Shown here in pieces: positions 38,101-47,815 of a stretch of DNA of 64,000 nt. The notes under the pieces are model-generated. The model made no database searches, had not been told where the DNA came from, and worked only from the letters and a program-made list of their open reading frames with translations. Positions within the stretch are counted from its first letter, which is position 1. Every line of letters starts with the position of its first letter. The stretch is from Antilocapra americana (taxonomy: Eukaryota; Chordata; Mammalia; Artiodactyla; Antilocapridae): positions 39,116,588-39,180,587 of the forward strand of contig ML660201.1 in the NCBI GenBank assembly GCA_007570785.1. The letters run 5' to 3'. The translations under genes were made by a program, and so were the position numbers.

Positions 38101-41100
38101 CACCATGGTTCCTAAAGTAACCCTCCTACTGCTGCAGAGTAATTAGGGATGTAAGAGACTCCAGGCTTTTAACAGTTCTGTGTCACAACTCCATACCTTG
38201 ATTATTCAGTTTCACCTCAGATTTCTGAGATGACAGATGAAGGATGGCATGCTATTCTAAGTGACGCTAAGAACCAGCTCTCTGTGTCATGGTAATTAGC
38301 GACTAAAACAGTTTTCAGTGGTTTAAACGGCCATAAAATCCCAGGGGTGACACTTTCAGGCAAAGATGGTAGACTGAACATATGCATTTACTTTTTGTTC
38401 CCTCCTGAAATTCACCCTACTAAAAATATCTAAATTAATTTAAAAATTTTAAAAGGCATAAACCCACAAAGAGAGCAGGAGAGGGAAACATGGAATTTGG
38501 AGAGGAGATGGACAAACAGTGACTTGGCAGACCTGATTACACCAAATCACAAACCAGAAGTAGGAAAAGCCAAGAAGCAATCAAGTACCACCAAAGAACC
38601 CCAAGAACTGCAGCACCAGGTCCCTCTGGCAAGGGGGGGGAAGGGAGGATGGACAGGGCGGGCTGGGGTCTATTTCAGAAGGAGCTGAGTCTCCCGTTCC
38701 CTTCCTCCTCTCTGAGCAGGTATCAGACTTCCCCTGACAGAATGCTTTTCGCAGAAGGCTAAAAAGAGGGTCTGCAGACTAGAAGACCTCAGGCTTAGTC
38801 GAGGGTGAGGACCATTGGACTACCCTACAGAAACCAGGGGCCTGAGTAAATGTTTATAGGCTGATGCTGACAGCCCTCTTTTCCCACATGTGCATACATG
38901 CCAGGTCGCTTCAGTCGCGTCTGACTCCCTGTGACCCCGCGGACTGTAGCCCACTAGGTTCCTCTGTCCAGGGGCTTCTCCAGGCAAGAATGCTAGAGTG
39001 GGCAGCCATGCCCTCCTCCAGAGGATCCTCTCGATCCCAGGATCAAACCCGCATCTCTTGTGTCTCCTGCACTGGCAGGCAGTTCTTTACCTCTAGCACC
39101 ACCTGGCAAGCTCCTTTCTCTCACAAGTTCCCAGCAAACTGGGGGACAGGTCAGTGTCCTGTAGGAAAATGATACCATGGTCCTTCTCTGACAGGTTCAA
39201 AGGAGAGAGAAGTGAAGATACTGACACCGGGGTTCCCTGATGGTCCACCCAGGTCAGCCCATAGGGAATTCCACGCTGACAAGTACAGCCCGACTTCTAG
39301 TCAGCTAGAATGTCCCACTCTTAGCTATGACCGGACACTCGGGGATTGCCCCACTCGAGGAAAACCCGCCAGAACAAGGCAACTCCACAGACACAGGAGG
39401 ATCTTCACGGGGAAAACTTTTTTGAAAGATCAGTAATGTCCTCAAAGAGTTCAGAGGACATATGGCAAGCACAAAAGAATGTCACGTCTTAAGAAGTAAT
39501 ATTCAGAGAACAACAACAAAAAGAGCTCTGTGAAATTAATGACAGTGAAAATGAAAAGCTCAGCTGAGGGACTAGAGGGCAAAGCTGCAGAAATCTCGCA
39601 GAAAGCAAGCAAACAAGCAAGATGACAAAAAAAAAAACGGACAGAAGATAAGAAATAGTGAGAGGCCAGGTCCTAACTGTCCATCTGAAGAACAAGAATA
39701 GTAAGAGAAGGCAGAAAATACTGACAGAAGCAGATCATTAATAAAATCACGCAAAACATTCCTCAAATGAAGGATACGCGCTTCAGGCTGAAAAGGCCAC
39801 AGACCAGAGGCGAGGAAACACACGCACACATATGAACTAGGTCAAACATTTATGCAGTGGTCATAAACACTACAAAGACAGGACGGCGGGGCAGGGGGAT
39901 CAGGAATGCTGCAGGCGGAAGGGAGGGAGGACTGGAGTCAGAGAGGGCCTCCCAGGGACGGTGATCTGAAGAAAGATCTGAAGGTGGGAGGTAAGAGCCG
40001 CCATGTGGGAAAAGTGTGCTCCACGCACAGGAGAAGTACAATTGTTGGCAGGCAGAGCATGACCGGCAGGTCCGCCCAGAGAAAGAGAAAAGGCTGCAGC
40101 AGCTGGGGTCGCATGACTGAGGCGGAGAATGAGAGCCGAGGTCAGCGAGCTGGGGGTGCTCTGTGGAGGGCAGCGGAGGGGCTGAGGGCAGGGCAAAGGC
40201 ATGAGGACTCTGCCCTTCGCTGTGAGTGAGAACAAGGAGGGTTCTGAGCGTAAAACAGACCCGATCTGAGGGCATCTGAGGTGTGTTTTTAAAGGATCAC
40301 TCCAGTTGCCATATTAAGAACTGACTGGGGAGGGTGACGAGTGAAGAGCAGATGGACCAGTTAGGAGGCTGCTGCAACAGGCCCAGTGAGAGATGCTGGT
40401 GGACCGGACCAGGGTGACAGCACTTGAGGTGGTGGGAAGCAGTCCAAGTTTGGGTTTATTCTAGAGACAGAACAAGACTTGCTAACAGATCTGACATGGA
40501 AAGTAAGACACCCAGAGGAGTCACCATTTACTATAAATGGGGAAGGCTATAGGAGAGCCAGATTTGGGCAGGGTGGACAGAATGTCTCGAAGATCAGGAC
40601 TCTGGTTTTTGAAGACATCAAGTTTGAAGAGCCTGCTAGAAATCATGTAAACCGTTAGTAAGCAGGTGAGGCTGGAGAGAGAAATTTGGAAGCCACTGGC
40701 GTGTGGTTGGTATTTAAAACCACGAGAAGGACAGTATCACGAGGGGTGAGCATATGAAGAGGGGAGGCCCAGGCACTGAGTCTCAGGACCCTTCAAAGAT
40801 GAGGAGGAGACAACCTCAACAAAAGCTGCTTGAGTAGAGTGGCAGGAAAGAAAACCTGAATCCAGTTGAGGAGAACAGAAAGACAAAAAACTGGAAAGAG
40901 CAAGCATGAAGAAGCTCGACACTTTCAAGTTGTTTTGTCACAAAGGGGAGGCAAGGTATACAGGTGAGATGATGGGGAGGGAAATGGAGTCAAGTGAGTG
41001 TTTTTATATAGACGGGATCACCGACTCAATGGACATGGGTTTGGGTGGACTCCGGGAGTCGGTGATGGACAGGGAGGCCTGGTGTGCTGCGGTTCATGGG

Positions 41101-43150
41101 GTTGCAAAGAGTCGGACACGACTGAGCAACTGAACTGAACTGATACAGATAGGAGAAATGGCAGCCTGTCTGCATACTGATGGGAACGATCCAGTACAGA
41201 GGGGAATTCTGATGTTGCAGTGGGAATACAGGAGGACTTCTGGAACACTGCTCTCTATTGAGCAAGTGGGGAAGGTATCCAGTGGAAAAGGAGGGACTGG
41301 CCCGAGCTTGTAACTAGGACAGTGTGCCTGTTCAAAGAGGGCAAACTCCGTCTGTTCAAACGCATGGTTGGGGACTTGTGGACCCCTCTGACCACTTCTA
41401 CTTTCACATCAGCAAAATGGGGCTCAAAGTCACCTGGGTTAAGAGAGATGGGGAAGTGAGTGACACAGATCTGAGGAGGGAATCACCTAAGAGAATGAAC
41501 AAGTCAATGAATTGGAACAAGAATGACTAATGACTGCCAAGTAGCAATCAGGGCCCACTGGAGTCTTCAGTGGGCAGTATCGATTTTTTTCAGGCATATA
41601 TTGTTACAAAGGTGTGGGACAAAGTTGGTGGAAAACAAGATAACAAGGGATGGGGTTTTGCTGAACAAGTATGACAAGCAAGAACACTTGCTGAATATTC
41701 ATCTTGGAGCGAGTGAATATAACAGACCATGGAATTTTAGATGGATGAGGAAAGTGAGACCACAGATAAGGGACTTGAGGCAGTAGATCCCAGTAGCGTC
41801 AAAGAATTATGACAGTATGTCATCATGAGGAAAGGCCATCCAGGATTAAAGTAAGTACAGTATCCCATGCACCTCAAATGCCTTGTGAAATGACAGTTAG
41901 GGAAGAGTGTAAACAGTCATGTATTTTATTTCATATCCTCTGCTAAAAAAGGAAGAGAAGTATGTTCACAAGTTTTTAAATACTTCATTCCATAGGTTAG
42001 AAGAAAATAATTTTGCTGCCTGAAAGGTAACATGAGAATTATAGAGGTCGGAGTAGTAGAGGGAGTGAGCTAGAAAGATAGGAAATGGTAAAAAGAAAGG
42101 GGCCGGATGAAAAAGAAAGAAGACACGGATGACAAGTCCCAGCGTGTGACCTCGGCAGACGGAGGGAGGCTGCAGAGATCAGCGGAGGAGAGCAAAGGAA
42201 CTGAGACATCAAGTTCTAGAGGAGATCACTAAGAATTATGACAGAAGTGCCCCAAGAGCGATCAGGAGAGAGGTGCTGGGAACACGGCCGAGCTGCGAAC
42301 AGAATACAGCTGAAGTCATAGCAATAGATGCAATACACAGTCATAGCAAGGTGAGCACTGACTAGTAGTCTGGCCCAAACTAACTAACTAGGAGGCAGGC
42401 AGACCACGGAGAGGAGACAGAGGCTAGGGCTGGGGAAGGCTGGGGAAGGCGTGGTGGTGCAAGTGAGGAGAGGGTGCTAAAAGAGACCCCTTAGCTGCTG
42501 TAACCGTCAACAGATGCTATCTAGCAACACAGAGTAGGAAGCAGTACTTCAAACAAGACACTCAGAGGCATTCAGGTCAGTTCCCAAAACAGCAGCTAAG
42601 AGTAAAACCAATTGCCTCTAGCGGCTGGGGGGAAGGAATGGAGGTGAGAGGCAGGGATATGCTCATTTTAAATAACAAGCCTTGAAAAACTATTTGACTC
42701 TTTCTACTGTGCCTATGTAACTGATCAAAAATGAAAACTTCCAAAAAAAAATTTAAAACTGAGCTGCTCAAAAAGTGGATAATGATGCAACTTCTAATTA
42801 GATGTTGTTATTCACCATTCCAGACGAACCGAGCAATCTAACAAACTCACAAACTCTCTTTTTTCCTCTCAGGAAGGATGCTATCTTGTTAACTGATGCT
42901 TTCGACTTCACGGATCAGAGTTTAAATTCAGCGCTTGGCTGTTATGACGGACACGCCTATGAACGTCTGTTCCAGTGGGCTCAGAAGTCACCCACCAACA
43001 CCGAGGTAGCTGACTAAAACACTTCCTGCATTACCTAAGAAAGCGGGGAACAAGCAGGGACAATTCCTCCATGTTTCCCCACGTCATTCGATGTCCATTA
43101 GGTTAGAAACTGCTTGGCACAGTATGTCTATTTAAAATATTTTAAGATTA

Positions 43151-43186
<36 letters not shown>

Positions 43187-46100
43187 AGGAGCAGGGATGT
43201 GGCTTGGCAGAGTCTCTGAGTCCGAACTGTAATCAGCAAAATTCGTTGCTCAGGATTTGGTGAAGGGAATTAGGAGCAAGGACCAAGCTCTAAATCACGG
43301 CTTGACAGACCCAAGGGCATACACACAGAGAGGCAGGCTAGCTTTTAAGTAACAGAAATCAGAAGACAAACGACTGTGCTGATTTAACCGCCTTCATTTT
43401 CAGCCTTTTAACTCTCAGTTTAGCGTTAACACAGCAGGCATTGAGAGGGACGGGAAGCTTGGGGGTGGGGGTGTCTCTCAGACCTCCCCGCCTGCTTGTT
43501 ACAGAGGCCACCTTCCTCTTTAAGGAACAACATCCCAGGGACAGAGCAGGGCCGCCGCACTCCCTCACTATACCCCAGGGAAGCCAAATGAATGACAATC
43601 ACGAGGGTGCCGGTGAAAAGATCCCCAGCTGTCCTAGGAGAGACCACCGGAACTCATTAACAGAAGGGGCAGGACTCCTAAAATCCTAACAGCCTAGGGC
43701 CAGGGTCCCAGACTCTCAGCTGTGAGCCTCAAGGGAAACGTTACGAATACCAATGGGTACATTAACTGGAGGAGAGAAATGGATCCTGCATTTAGGATTT
43801 GGGGAACCAACATTTAATAGCTGACTTGGTACAGGTGATCAAAACAAAAGGCTCTCTATAGCTACACAACAGGCTATTTTGGATTCTATACTGCAAACGT
43901 GTTACTCAGATGATGAAGCTTACTTTTTTACGTCTTCTGTCAAATTTCAGAAAAAGTGTCTCAACACCTCATCAAATTGGCACCTCTCAGGCTTCCATTC
44001 ACACTTAGCGTGGTGTTAGACTTGCTCTCAACATCCTGCATCCTGTCAAGCCTCACAGCTTAATTTAACGTGGTTATCTTAAGTTGCTCCACAACCAGCA
44101 ACCCCCAAGACGCTTATCAGAGAGCAGGCCAATCCGTTTCGGTCCTTCCCTGTCTCCCGGAAGGCACCCTTCTAACTCAGCAAGGAAATATCAAGAACTT
44201 ACATAAGACTGTCCATTTATTGGTTAGCACAGTCAAGCTACTGACGTTATGTTACTTTCTCTAATGATTAGATCTCTACTTTCTAACCTTTAAACCTTGG
44301 CAAAGAGCTACAGCGATCCCATCCCTGTAGATTAGCCCCTGTGGTCTAAAGAGACACACAAGCCGTTTGATGCTGGAGAGAAAACCTGCCCTGTCTTAAC
44401 ACCTGTCAGGGAATACTGCCATATCCAGCTCAAACCTGCTTTAGCAGCTATGCGAGGAGGCACGCCAGTTCTCCTGCACCTCATCTTCACCAAAGAACAC
44501 AGGGGGCTCTCCTGTCTTTTACGTGTTTCTACTCTTCTTCTTGAAAGAATTTGATCTGGACACTGTACGAGGGCAGGCCTGTCTAAATGAGGGGCATCAC
44601 TGACCCAGGGCACCCCAGGCACCCTCCCCTGTCTCCTGCCACGTGAGTGTGAACAAGGCCGCAATCTTCAGGGTCTACTACAGAGAGACTTTGCACTTAC
44701 AGAGTAAATGAACATGGTTCTGCGACCTGCGTAGTGGGATGGGGACCCTGCTGCACACACAACAACGCCAACTCTCGCCATCCCAGTGTACCGCACCTTG
44801 CTAAAAACGTGAAAGGGAGAGCAATGTGCCTCTTGCACGCACACTGATTTTAGGAATATGAGTTCACACCTGACCTCGAAGAACTGTCTCCAGCCAGCTG
44901 AAATGACACTTGTTTGACTACCGAACATCTTACATTCCCAGCTCCTCTATGAACTACCAAAACAGCACTTTTAAAGAGTTATTTTCTAATCTGCTGTAGG
45001 TAATTTTGAAACTGCAAAGAGAGACATTTTTTCCCCTCGTTTGCGCTAGCAGAAAAACGAACACTACAGGTATTTCAAATCAATTAAAACGAAAGCTACT
45101 CTGAAATATGCCTTGTGAGACACAAAAGTACAAACAGGAATTTATTTCACTGACATTTCTACCAAAAGGAAAATGCTGTGCTGAGTTAACTGTCTTAGAA
45201 TTGTCAGCATCTCCTCTGTCTGGGGGAGGTCAAGGCTGCGCTCTGACCCACACAGCAGGCTGCATTCCCACGGTCCACTCTCTCCACTGTGTCTCCTGTC
45301 TGCCTTTCCCCCTGATTTGGATGCTATCTCAAGCCAGTTTCTTTGTAAAAAACTGAAGAAGGCTGTTCCCCTTCCCCACTAGAACTCCTCTAAGTGATTC
45401 CCTATAGATACAGCCAGTAGAGGCACCACTGGGGACAATTTCTAAATGAGAATCCTATCTCCCTCCAATTACCCTGCTGTAGAAACTGGTTAAAATGGCT
45501 GCCAGATGTTCAACACACCTACCGATTCGTTCTCTCATTCAATCATTTAACAAATAGTTATTGTGCATATGCTGTATACCAGAAACTATGTTCGGTACTG
45601 AGGACACAGTGGAGAATCCCCGTCACCAGGGAGCTTACAGTTTCAGCTCAGACAGGCAAAAAAGTGAAACAATATTATAAAAGATGAGAGTAGATCAGTG
45701 AAATCAAGACATCACATTGGAGAATAAGGTAGGGACTTCCCTGTGGTCCAGTGGTTAAGACTACTCCACACTCCCAACACAGGGAGCACAGGTTCGATCC
45801 CTGGTCGGGGAACTAAGATCCCACATGCCGTGCGAGGTGGCGAAAAAATAATACCAACAAATATTATTTAAAAGGGAAACTAAGGTATATTAAGAACACC
45901 CAATCCTGACACAGAACACTGCTTATTTCATTCCACCTTCTGGTTTCTTGCTTTGTGGTTAATGTGCTCAATTTCAAAGAGTCAAGCCTTCTATTTGTAT
46001 TAAATCCCCAAAGCAAATGATAAGCTGTGTTTTTTTAATTGGCCACCTGCATCCACAATTTGAAATCTGCATGAGAAAAGGAAGGATGCCCTTTGGGAAA

Positions 46101-46334
46101 AAATGTCTCCCCATATGTTCACCACAAAATGAATTTTAAAAATAATTTTAAAAATTAAGAATCTTATGTAACGTTACTGCTTTTTGAAACTACAAACTTA
46201 ATCTCAAAGTGAAAATCATTAATCCTGGCAGAAAGAGTCTGTCTTAATAATGCACTTCTTTCTCCTCACAGGGGAACCCTGCCTATGAGAAATATATAAG
46301 ACCACTATTACAAGGCCAGAGAGCCAGGCTCTGA
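20063..46334 (+). CDS. ACOX2: ACOX2, peroxisomal branched-chain acyl-CoA oxidase (whole gene, 14 coding exons)
   Basis: Seen: coding exons 20063-20171, 20804-20966, 21412-21563, 21952-22059, 24106-24225, 24548-24663, 25353-25525, 27493-27655, 28731-28921, 30475-30654, 33160-33265, 36119-36336, 42873-43005 and 46272-46334 join in phase to 1995 nt (664 codons plus TGA) with no internal stop. Every intron is GT-AG except intron 8 (GC-AG). The protein has the oxidase N-terminal and middle domains ([10 protein letters not shown] at 133-142, KWWPGD at 172-177), the [11 protein letters not shown] motif (391-401), the TYEGEN motif whose Glu420 corresponds to the catalytic base of the acyl-CoA dehydrogenase/oxidase family, and a C-terminal ARL. 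Known: ACOX2 is a peroxisomal FAD enzyme that oxidises CoA esters of 2-methyl-branched fatty acids and of the bile-acid precursors DHCA and THCA, producing H2O2. The length equals human ACOX2 counted from its second methionine. The convergent neighbour KCTD6 supports orthology. Liver expression is expected from the family but is not shown here. Confidence 0.97.
20262..20490 (+). mobile_element. Bov-tA SINE, full length, in first ACOX2 coding intron
   Basis: GGGCTTCCCAGGTGGCCGAG, B box GGTTCGACCCCTGG, and body ending CTGAAGCGACTTAGCACACG. It begins only 90 bp after the exon 20063-20171. Confidence 0.95.
20804..20966 (+). CDS. ACOX2: ACOX2 coding exon, residues 37-90
   Basis: The acceptor is CTCACAG and the donor is AG|GTGCTC. 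The reading is [20 protein letters not shown]... to [15 protein letters not shown], matching the N-terminal helical domain of ACOX2 ([17 protein letters not shown] and RRLGW in human). The exon enters in phase 1 and leaves in phase 2, which fits both neighbours. Confidence 0.95.
21062..21290 (-). mobile_element. ACOX2: BovB 3'-end fragment, inverted, in ACOX2 intron
   Basis: Reverse BovB tail and C-terminal coding part (GATGCCATCCAACCATCTCA, CAGCATCAGGGTGTTTTCCA). It ends about 120 bp before the exon at 21412. Confidence 0.9.
21412..21563 (+). CDS. ACOX2: ACOX2 coding exon, residues 91-141
   Basis: The acceptor is CCCCTACAG and the donor is ACG|GTGAGC. The peptide runs [15 protein letters not shown]...[13 protein letters not shown]...[19 protein letters not shown] is a hallmark of acyl-CoA oxidases at the flavin/substrate face of the middle domain. 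A BovB 3' fragment ends about 120 bp upstream of this exon, so repeat DNA comes close to the acceptor. Confidence 0.96.
21952..22059 (+). CDS. ACOX2: ACOX2 coding exon, residues 142-177
   Basis: The acceptor is GATTCCCAG and the donor is GACC|GTGAGT. It reads [20 protein letters not shown]...TAIKWWPGD. The ETEATYD.....F sequence and KWWPGD belong to the beta-domain of acyl-CoA oxidases. The phases on both sides are consistent. Confidence 0.96.
22643..22824 (+). mobile_element. Bov-tA SINE with clear target-site duplication
   Basis: GGCTTCCCTCATAGCTCAGT, B box GGTTCAATCCCTGG, ending in AAGCGACTTTCACTT. The 13-bp duplications GTCTTTGGAAAAA at 22630-22642 and 22825-22837 are perfect, so this is a young insertion. 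Confidence 0.96.
22870..22893. repeat. (AG)n microsatellite
   Basis: About eleven AG units, followed by further purine-rich AGAG/GGAG sequence to 22970, in an ACOX2 intron. Confidence 0.95.
24106..24225 (+). CDS. ACOX2: ACOX2 coding exon, residues 178-217
   Basis: The acceptor is CTACCCGCAG and the donor is CCAG|GTAAGC. It reads [40 protein letters not shown], the middle-domain strand region of ACOX enzymes (known from the family). The intron before it is about 2 kb and contains a Bov-tA at 22643-22824 and an AG microsatellite. Confidence 0.96.
24548..24663 (+). CDS. ACOX2: ACOX2 coding exon, residues 218-256
   Basis: The acceptor is CCTCCTAG and the donor is AAG|GTGGGT. It reads [49 protein letters not shown]...DNGFL....V.IPRENML is one of the best-conserved ACOX blocks. 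The exon ends on a codon boundary. Confidence 0.96.
25353..25525 (+). CDS. ACOX2: ACOX2 coding exon, residues 257-313, followed by a GC donor
   Basis: The acceptor is GTCTACCAG. It reads [20 protein letters not shown] then [20 protein letters not shown] and [17 protein letters not shown]. The exon ends at CCCAG, followed by GCAAGG instead of GT. Only this cut joins in phase to the next exon as RLRP-S-DPEAKV, which is the human protein order. It is therefore a GC-AG intron with the strong AG|GCAAG context usual for that class. Confidence 0.95.
27493..27655 (+). CDS. ACOX2: ACOX2 coding exon, residues 314-368
   Basis: The acceptor is TTCCCTCAG and the donor is GAG|GTACCT. It reads [20 protein letters not shown], then [20 protein letters not shown] and ends LLPE. 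The [11 protein letters not shown] block is the flavin/dimer-contact signature shared by ACOX1, ACOX2 and ACOX3. Confidence 0.96.
28731..28921 (+). CDS. ACOX2: ACOX2 coding exon with catalytic TYEGEN motif, residues 369-431
   Basis: The acceptor is ATTCTCACAG and the donor is CCAG|GTAAGG. It reads [20 protein letters not shown], then [20 protein letters not shown] and ...[18 protein letters not shown]. By family homology, Glu420 in TYEGEN is the general base that removes the alpha proton, and GGHGY lies near the flavin. Both are intact, so the enzyme should be catalytically competent. Confidence 0.97.
30475..30654 (+). CDS. ACOX2: ACOX2 coding exon, residues 432-491
   Basis: The acceptor is GCCCCCAG and the donor is TCAG|GTGAGC. 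It reads [20 protein letters not shown], then [20 protein letters not shown] and [20 protein letters not shown]. This is the linker into the C-terminal ACOX domain; the variable Ser/Gly/Lys stretch is a normal lineage-specific segment. Confidence 0.95.
30930..31138. repeat. AT-rich low-complexity tract
   Basis: Dense TAATATAATTACATATGATA-type sequence with recurring CAGTACTAATA pieces, directly abutting the Tigger-like relic at 31139. Confidence 0.8.
31139..31518. mobile_element. Tigger/pogo-like DNA-transposon relic
   Basis: The element begins CAGTCATCCCTCTGTATC and ends GATACAGAGGGATAATG, which are imperfect terminal inverted repeats. Internal ATTGGTTCCAGGACCTCTGT, TTTAAATCATCTCCAGATTA and TTTTTGATCCTTGGTTGAAT are typical of a common primate/mammal-wide MER/Tigger-group non-autonomous element. 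It lies in the ACOX2 intron between the exons at 30475 and 33160. Confidence 0.75.
32069..32281 (-). mobile_element. Bov-tA SINE, inverted, in ACOX2 intron
   Basis: GAAGTCGCTCAGTCATGTCC, CAGGCAAGAGTACTGGAGTG, and the inverted head AGACGCTTTACCGTCTGATC ending CACCAGGGAAGC. Confidence 0.94.
33160..33265 (+). CDS. ACOX2: ACOX2 coding exon, residues 492-527
   Basis: The acceptor is preceded by a long T/C tract (TTTTTTTTCCTCTGGCCTTTAG) and the donor is AAG|GTGAGC. It reads [20 protein letters not shown] then [16 protein letters not shown], part of the C-terminal helical ACOX domain. It is in phase with both neighbours. Confidence 0.95.
33800..34330 (+). repeat. Old interspersed repeat in ACOX2 intron
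   Basis: AGGGTTTCCATCAGAGGAGT, GCTGCAGAGGGAGGAGGACT and the flanks resemble the same old mammalian repeat seen at 40240-40720. I do not name the family. Confidence 0.4.
35171..35390 (+). mobile_element. Bov-tA SINE in ACOX2 intron
   Basis: GGGCTCCCCAGGTGGCTCAG, B box GGTTCGATCCCTGG, and body to GAATCAGACATGACTGATCA. A MIR-like stretch lies at 34960-35140. Confidence 0.94.
36119..36336 (+). CDS. ACOX2: ACOX2 coding exon, residues 528-599
   Basis: The acceptor is CTTTGTAG and the donor is ATCCG|GTGAGT. It reads [20 protein letters not shown] then [20 protein letters not shown], then [20 protein letters not shown] and [12 protein letters not shown]. The LTEAL/IQ.VL..LCDL...GI....GDFL pattern is the C-terminal ACOX domain. 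A 6.5 kb intron follows, the largest in the gene. Confidence 0.96.
37018..37120 (-). mobile_element. BovB 3'-end fragment, inverted
   Basis: A short reverse BovB tail (CGCTCAGTCGTGTCTGACTC, ATGGACTGCAGCGTGCCAGG) in the ACOX2 intron between the exons at 36119 and 42873. Confidence 0.85.
37462..37592 (+). mobile_element. CHR-type SINE in ACOX2 intron
   Basis: GGGACTTCCCTGATGGTCCT, B box GGTTCAATCCCTCC, then CACAGCCAATAAATAAATAA as the A-rich tail. Confidence 0.88.
38886..39112 (-). mobile_element. Bov-tA SINE, inverted, in ACOX2 intron
   Basis: AGGTCGCTTCAGTCGCGTCT, CAGGCAAGAATGCTAGAGTG, and the inverted head CAGTTCTTTACCTCTAGCAC. Confidence 0.92.
39880..40720 (+). repeat. Old interspersed repeat in ACOX2 intron
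   Basis: GGATCACTCCAGTTGCCATA, CAGTTAGGAGGCTGCTGCAA and GGTATTTAAAACCACGAGA form a recurrent mammalian repeat pattern. There is no open frame of note. Confidence 0.45.
41011..41143 (+). mobile_element. BovB 3'-end fragment
   Basis: About 130 bp matching the last part of the BovB coding region ([20 protein letters not shown]) and the GAACTGAACTGA tail. It is in the 6.5 kb ACOX2 intron. Confidence 0.9.
42873..43005 (+). CDS. ACOX2: ACOX2 coding exon, residues 600-644
   Basis: The acceptor is TTTCCTCTCAG and the donor is GAG|GTAGCT. It reads [20 protein letters not shown] then [20 protein letters not shown] and PTNTE. AF.F.D..L.S.LG.YDG..YE.LF.WA is the conserved last helix bundle of the ACOX family. 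Confidence 0.96.
43153..43184. repeat. 32-bp poly(A) run
   Basis: An uninterrupted A homopolymer in the last ACOX2 intron, 150 bp after the exon at 42873. It may be the tail of a decayed retroposon. Length is likely to vary between individuals or assemblies. Confidence 0.95.
45732..45850 (+). mobile_element. CHR-type SINE in last ACOX2 intron
   Basis: GGGACTTCCCTGTGGTCCAG, B box GGTTCGATCCCTGG, and GGGGAACTAAGATCCCACAT to an A-rich tail. Confidence 0.92.
46272..46334 (+). CDS. ACOX2: ACOX2 last coding exon, C-terminal PTS1 (ARL)
   Basis: The acceptor is TCTCCTCACAG. It reads [20 protein letters not shown] and stops at TGA 46332-46334. The tripeptide ARL fits the type-1 peroxisomal targeting consensus (S/A/C)(K/R/H)(L/M) read by PEX5. 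Human ACOX2 ends in SKL, so the signal is retained but in a variant form. Confidence 0.94.
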   Translation, partial: GNPAYEKYIRPLLQGQRARL

Positions 46335-46600
46335 GACGGTCAGCAGCGCTGGAGGGGCACCACCATCTGCTAATCCTACTACGGCAGAGGGGGCACTAAA
46401 ATCTACAACTACACATGCATGTACTGCTTAAAAGAATCAGTGTCCTTCAGAGACATAGTCTGAAGCACATGAAATATCTGATTTATTCCAAAATAATCCA
46501 GGGGAAGAAAAAGGGGGAGTGAGTCATTGTTGAAGCTGTTCAATGGGTACGTGGGTGTTTACACTATTCTCTCTACTTCTGAATGGTTGAAATTTCCCAC

Positions 46601-46606
46601 AATAAA
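46601..46606 (+). terminator. ACOX2: ACOX2 polyadenylation signal AATAAA
   Basis: AATAAA lies 267 bp after the stop codon, within CCCACAATAAAAAA, and is followed by T-rich sequence (TTTTGTG at about 46640). It is the first canonical hexamer after the stop. The surrounding sequence resembles the 3' end of an old LINE-type repeat (see findings). Confidence 0.7.
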
Positions 46607-46809
46607 AAAAAAAAAAGCACTATCCATTTTAGCATCTATTTTGTGAAATCCCAGGGTTTAGCTTTAGATCTAGCAAAAGCCAAAAGCTCTCTCAGTTATC
46701 GCTTGTGCTGTTACAGCACACACTATTCATCCCAGGCCTTAAAAGAAAACACGTATGCACACACACACATATAAACAGTCCTCTTCTAAAAGGTGATATA
46801 CCTGGCAGA

Positions 46810-47815
46810 GTCTAAACAAAACGTCGATCACCTCACACCATTCAGAATGGTTGTCACTAAGAAGATAAGAAACAGGGACTTCCCTCATGGTCCAGTGGCT
46901 AAGACTGTGCTCCCAGTGCAAGGGGTCAGGGGTTCGATCCCTAGTCAGGGAACTAGATCCCACATGCCACAAGTAAGACCCGGCACAGCCAAATAAATAA
47001 ACAAACACTTAAAAGCAAATAAACACTTTAAAAATAAATTTAAAAAAATGTTTTAAGGTAATAAATAACAAGTACTGGCAAGGATACGGAGAAAGGAAAA
47101 CATTTGTGCACCGTTGGAGGGGCCACTATGGAAAACAGTACGGAGGTGCCTCAGAAAGTTAAACATAGAGCTATGATGCGACCCAGCAATTCCACTTCTG
47201 GGTACATGTCCAAAGAAAACAAAAATAATAATCTGAATGGACACACATGTACCCCTACATCCACTGTAGCATTATTTACGACAGCAAAGATATGGAAACA
47301 ATCTAAGTGTCCAACAACACATGAATGGGTAAAGAAATTGTGGTGTATGTAAACAGGGATATTACTCAGCCATCAAAAAGAGTGAGATTGGGCCATCTAC
47401 AAGAGCATGAATGGACCTAGAAGGTACTAGGCCAAGTAAAATAAATCAGACAAAAGAAAGACAAAGGCCATATAATTTCGATTCTATGTGGAATCTAAAA
47501 AAATAAAGAAACAAAGGAGCAAACAAAACAGAAACAGACTCATAGATACAGCAGTGGTTGTTGGGGAGATGGGAGACAAGTGAAAGATTAAAAGGTACAG
47601 ACTTTCAGTTATAAAAGTAAGTCACAGGATATAATGTATACCATAGGGAGTATAGTCAGTAACACTGTAGAAACTGTGTATGGTAACACGTGGTCACCAG
47701 ATTTATCATGGTGATCAATTCATAATGAATATAAATGTCCAATCACTATGTTGTACACCTGAAATCAACAAAATATTATATGTCAATGATACTTCAATTT
47801 AAAAGCTGAAAAAAA
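46810..47815 (+). mobile_element. L1 3' fragment split by a CHR-type SINE
   Basis: L1 ORF2/3' sequence (CACACCATTCAGAATGGTTG) is interrupted at 46875-47054 and continues with AGTACTGGCAAGGATACGGA, CTCAGCCATCAAAAAGAGTG and TGTACACCTGAAATCAACAA. It lies between the ACOX2 and KCTD6 3' ends. Confidence 0.88.
46875..47054 (+). mobile_element. CHR-type SINE inside L1
   Basis: GGGACTTCCCTCATGGTCCA, B box GGTTCGATCCCTAG, then CCGGCACAGCCAAATAAATA and a long A-rich tail. L1 sequence is found on both sides. Confidence 0.9.
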
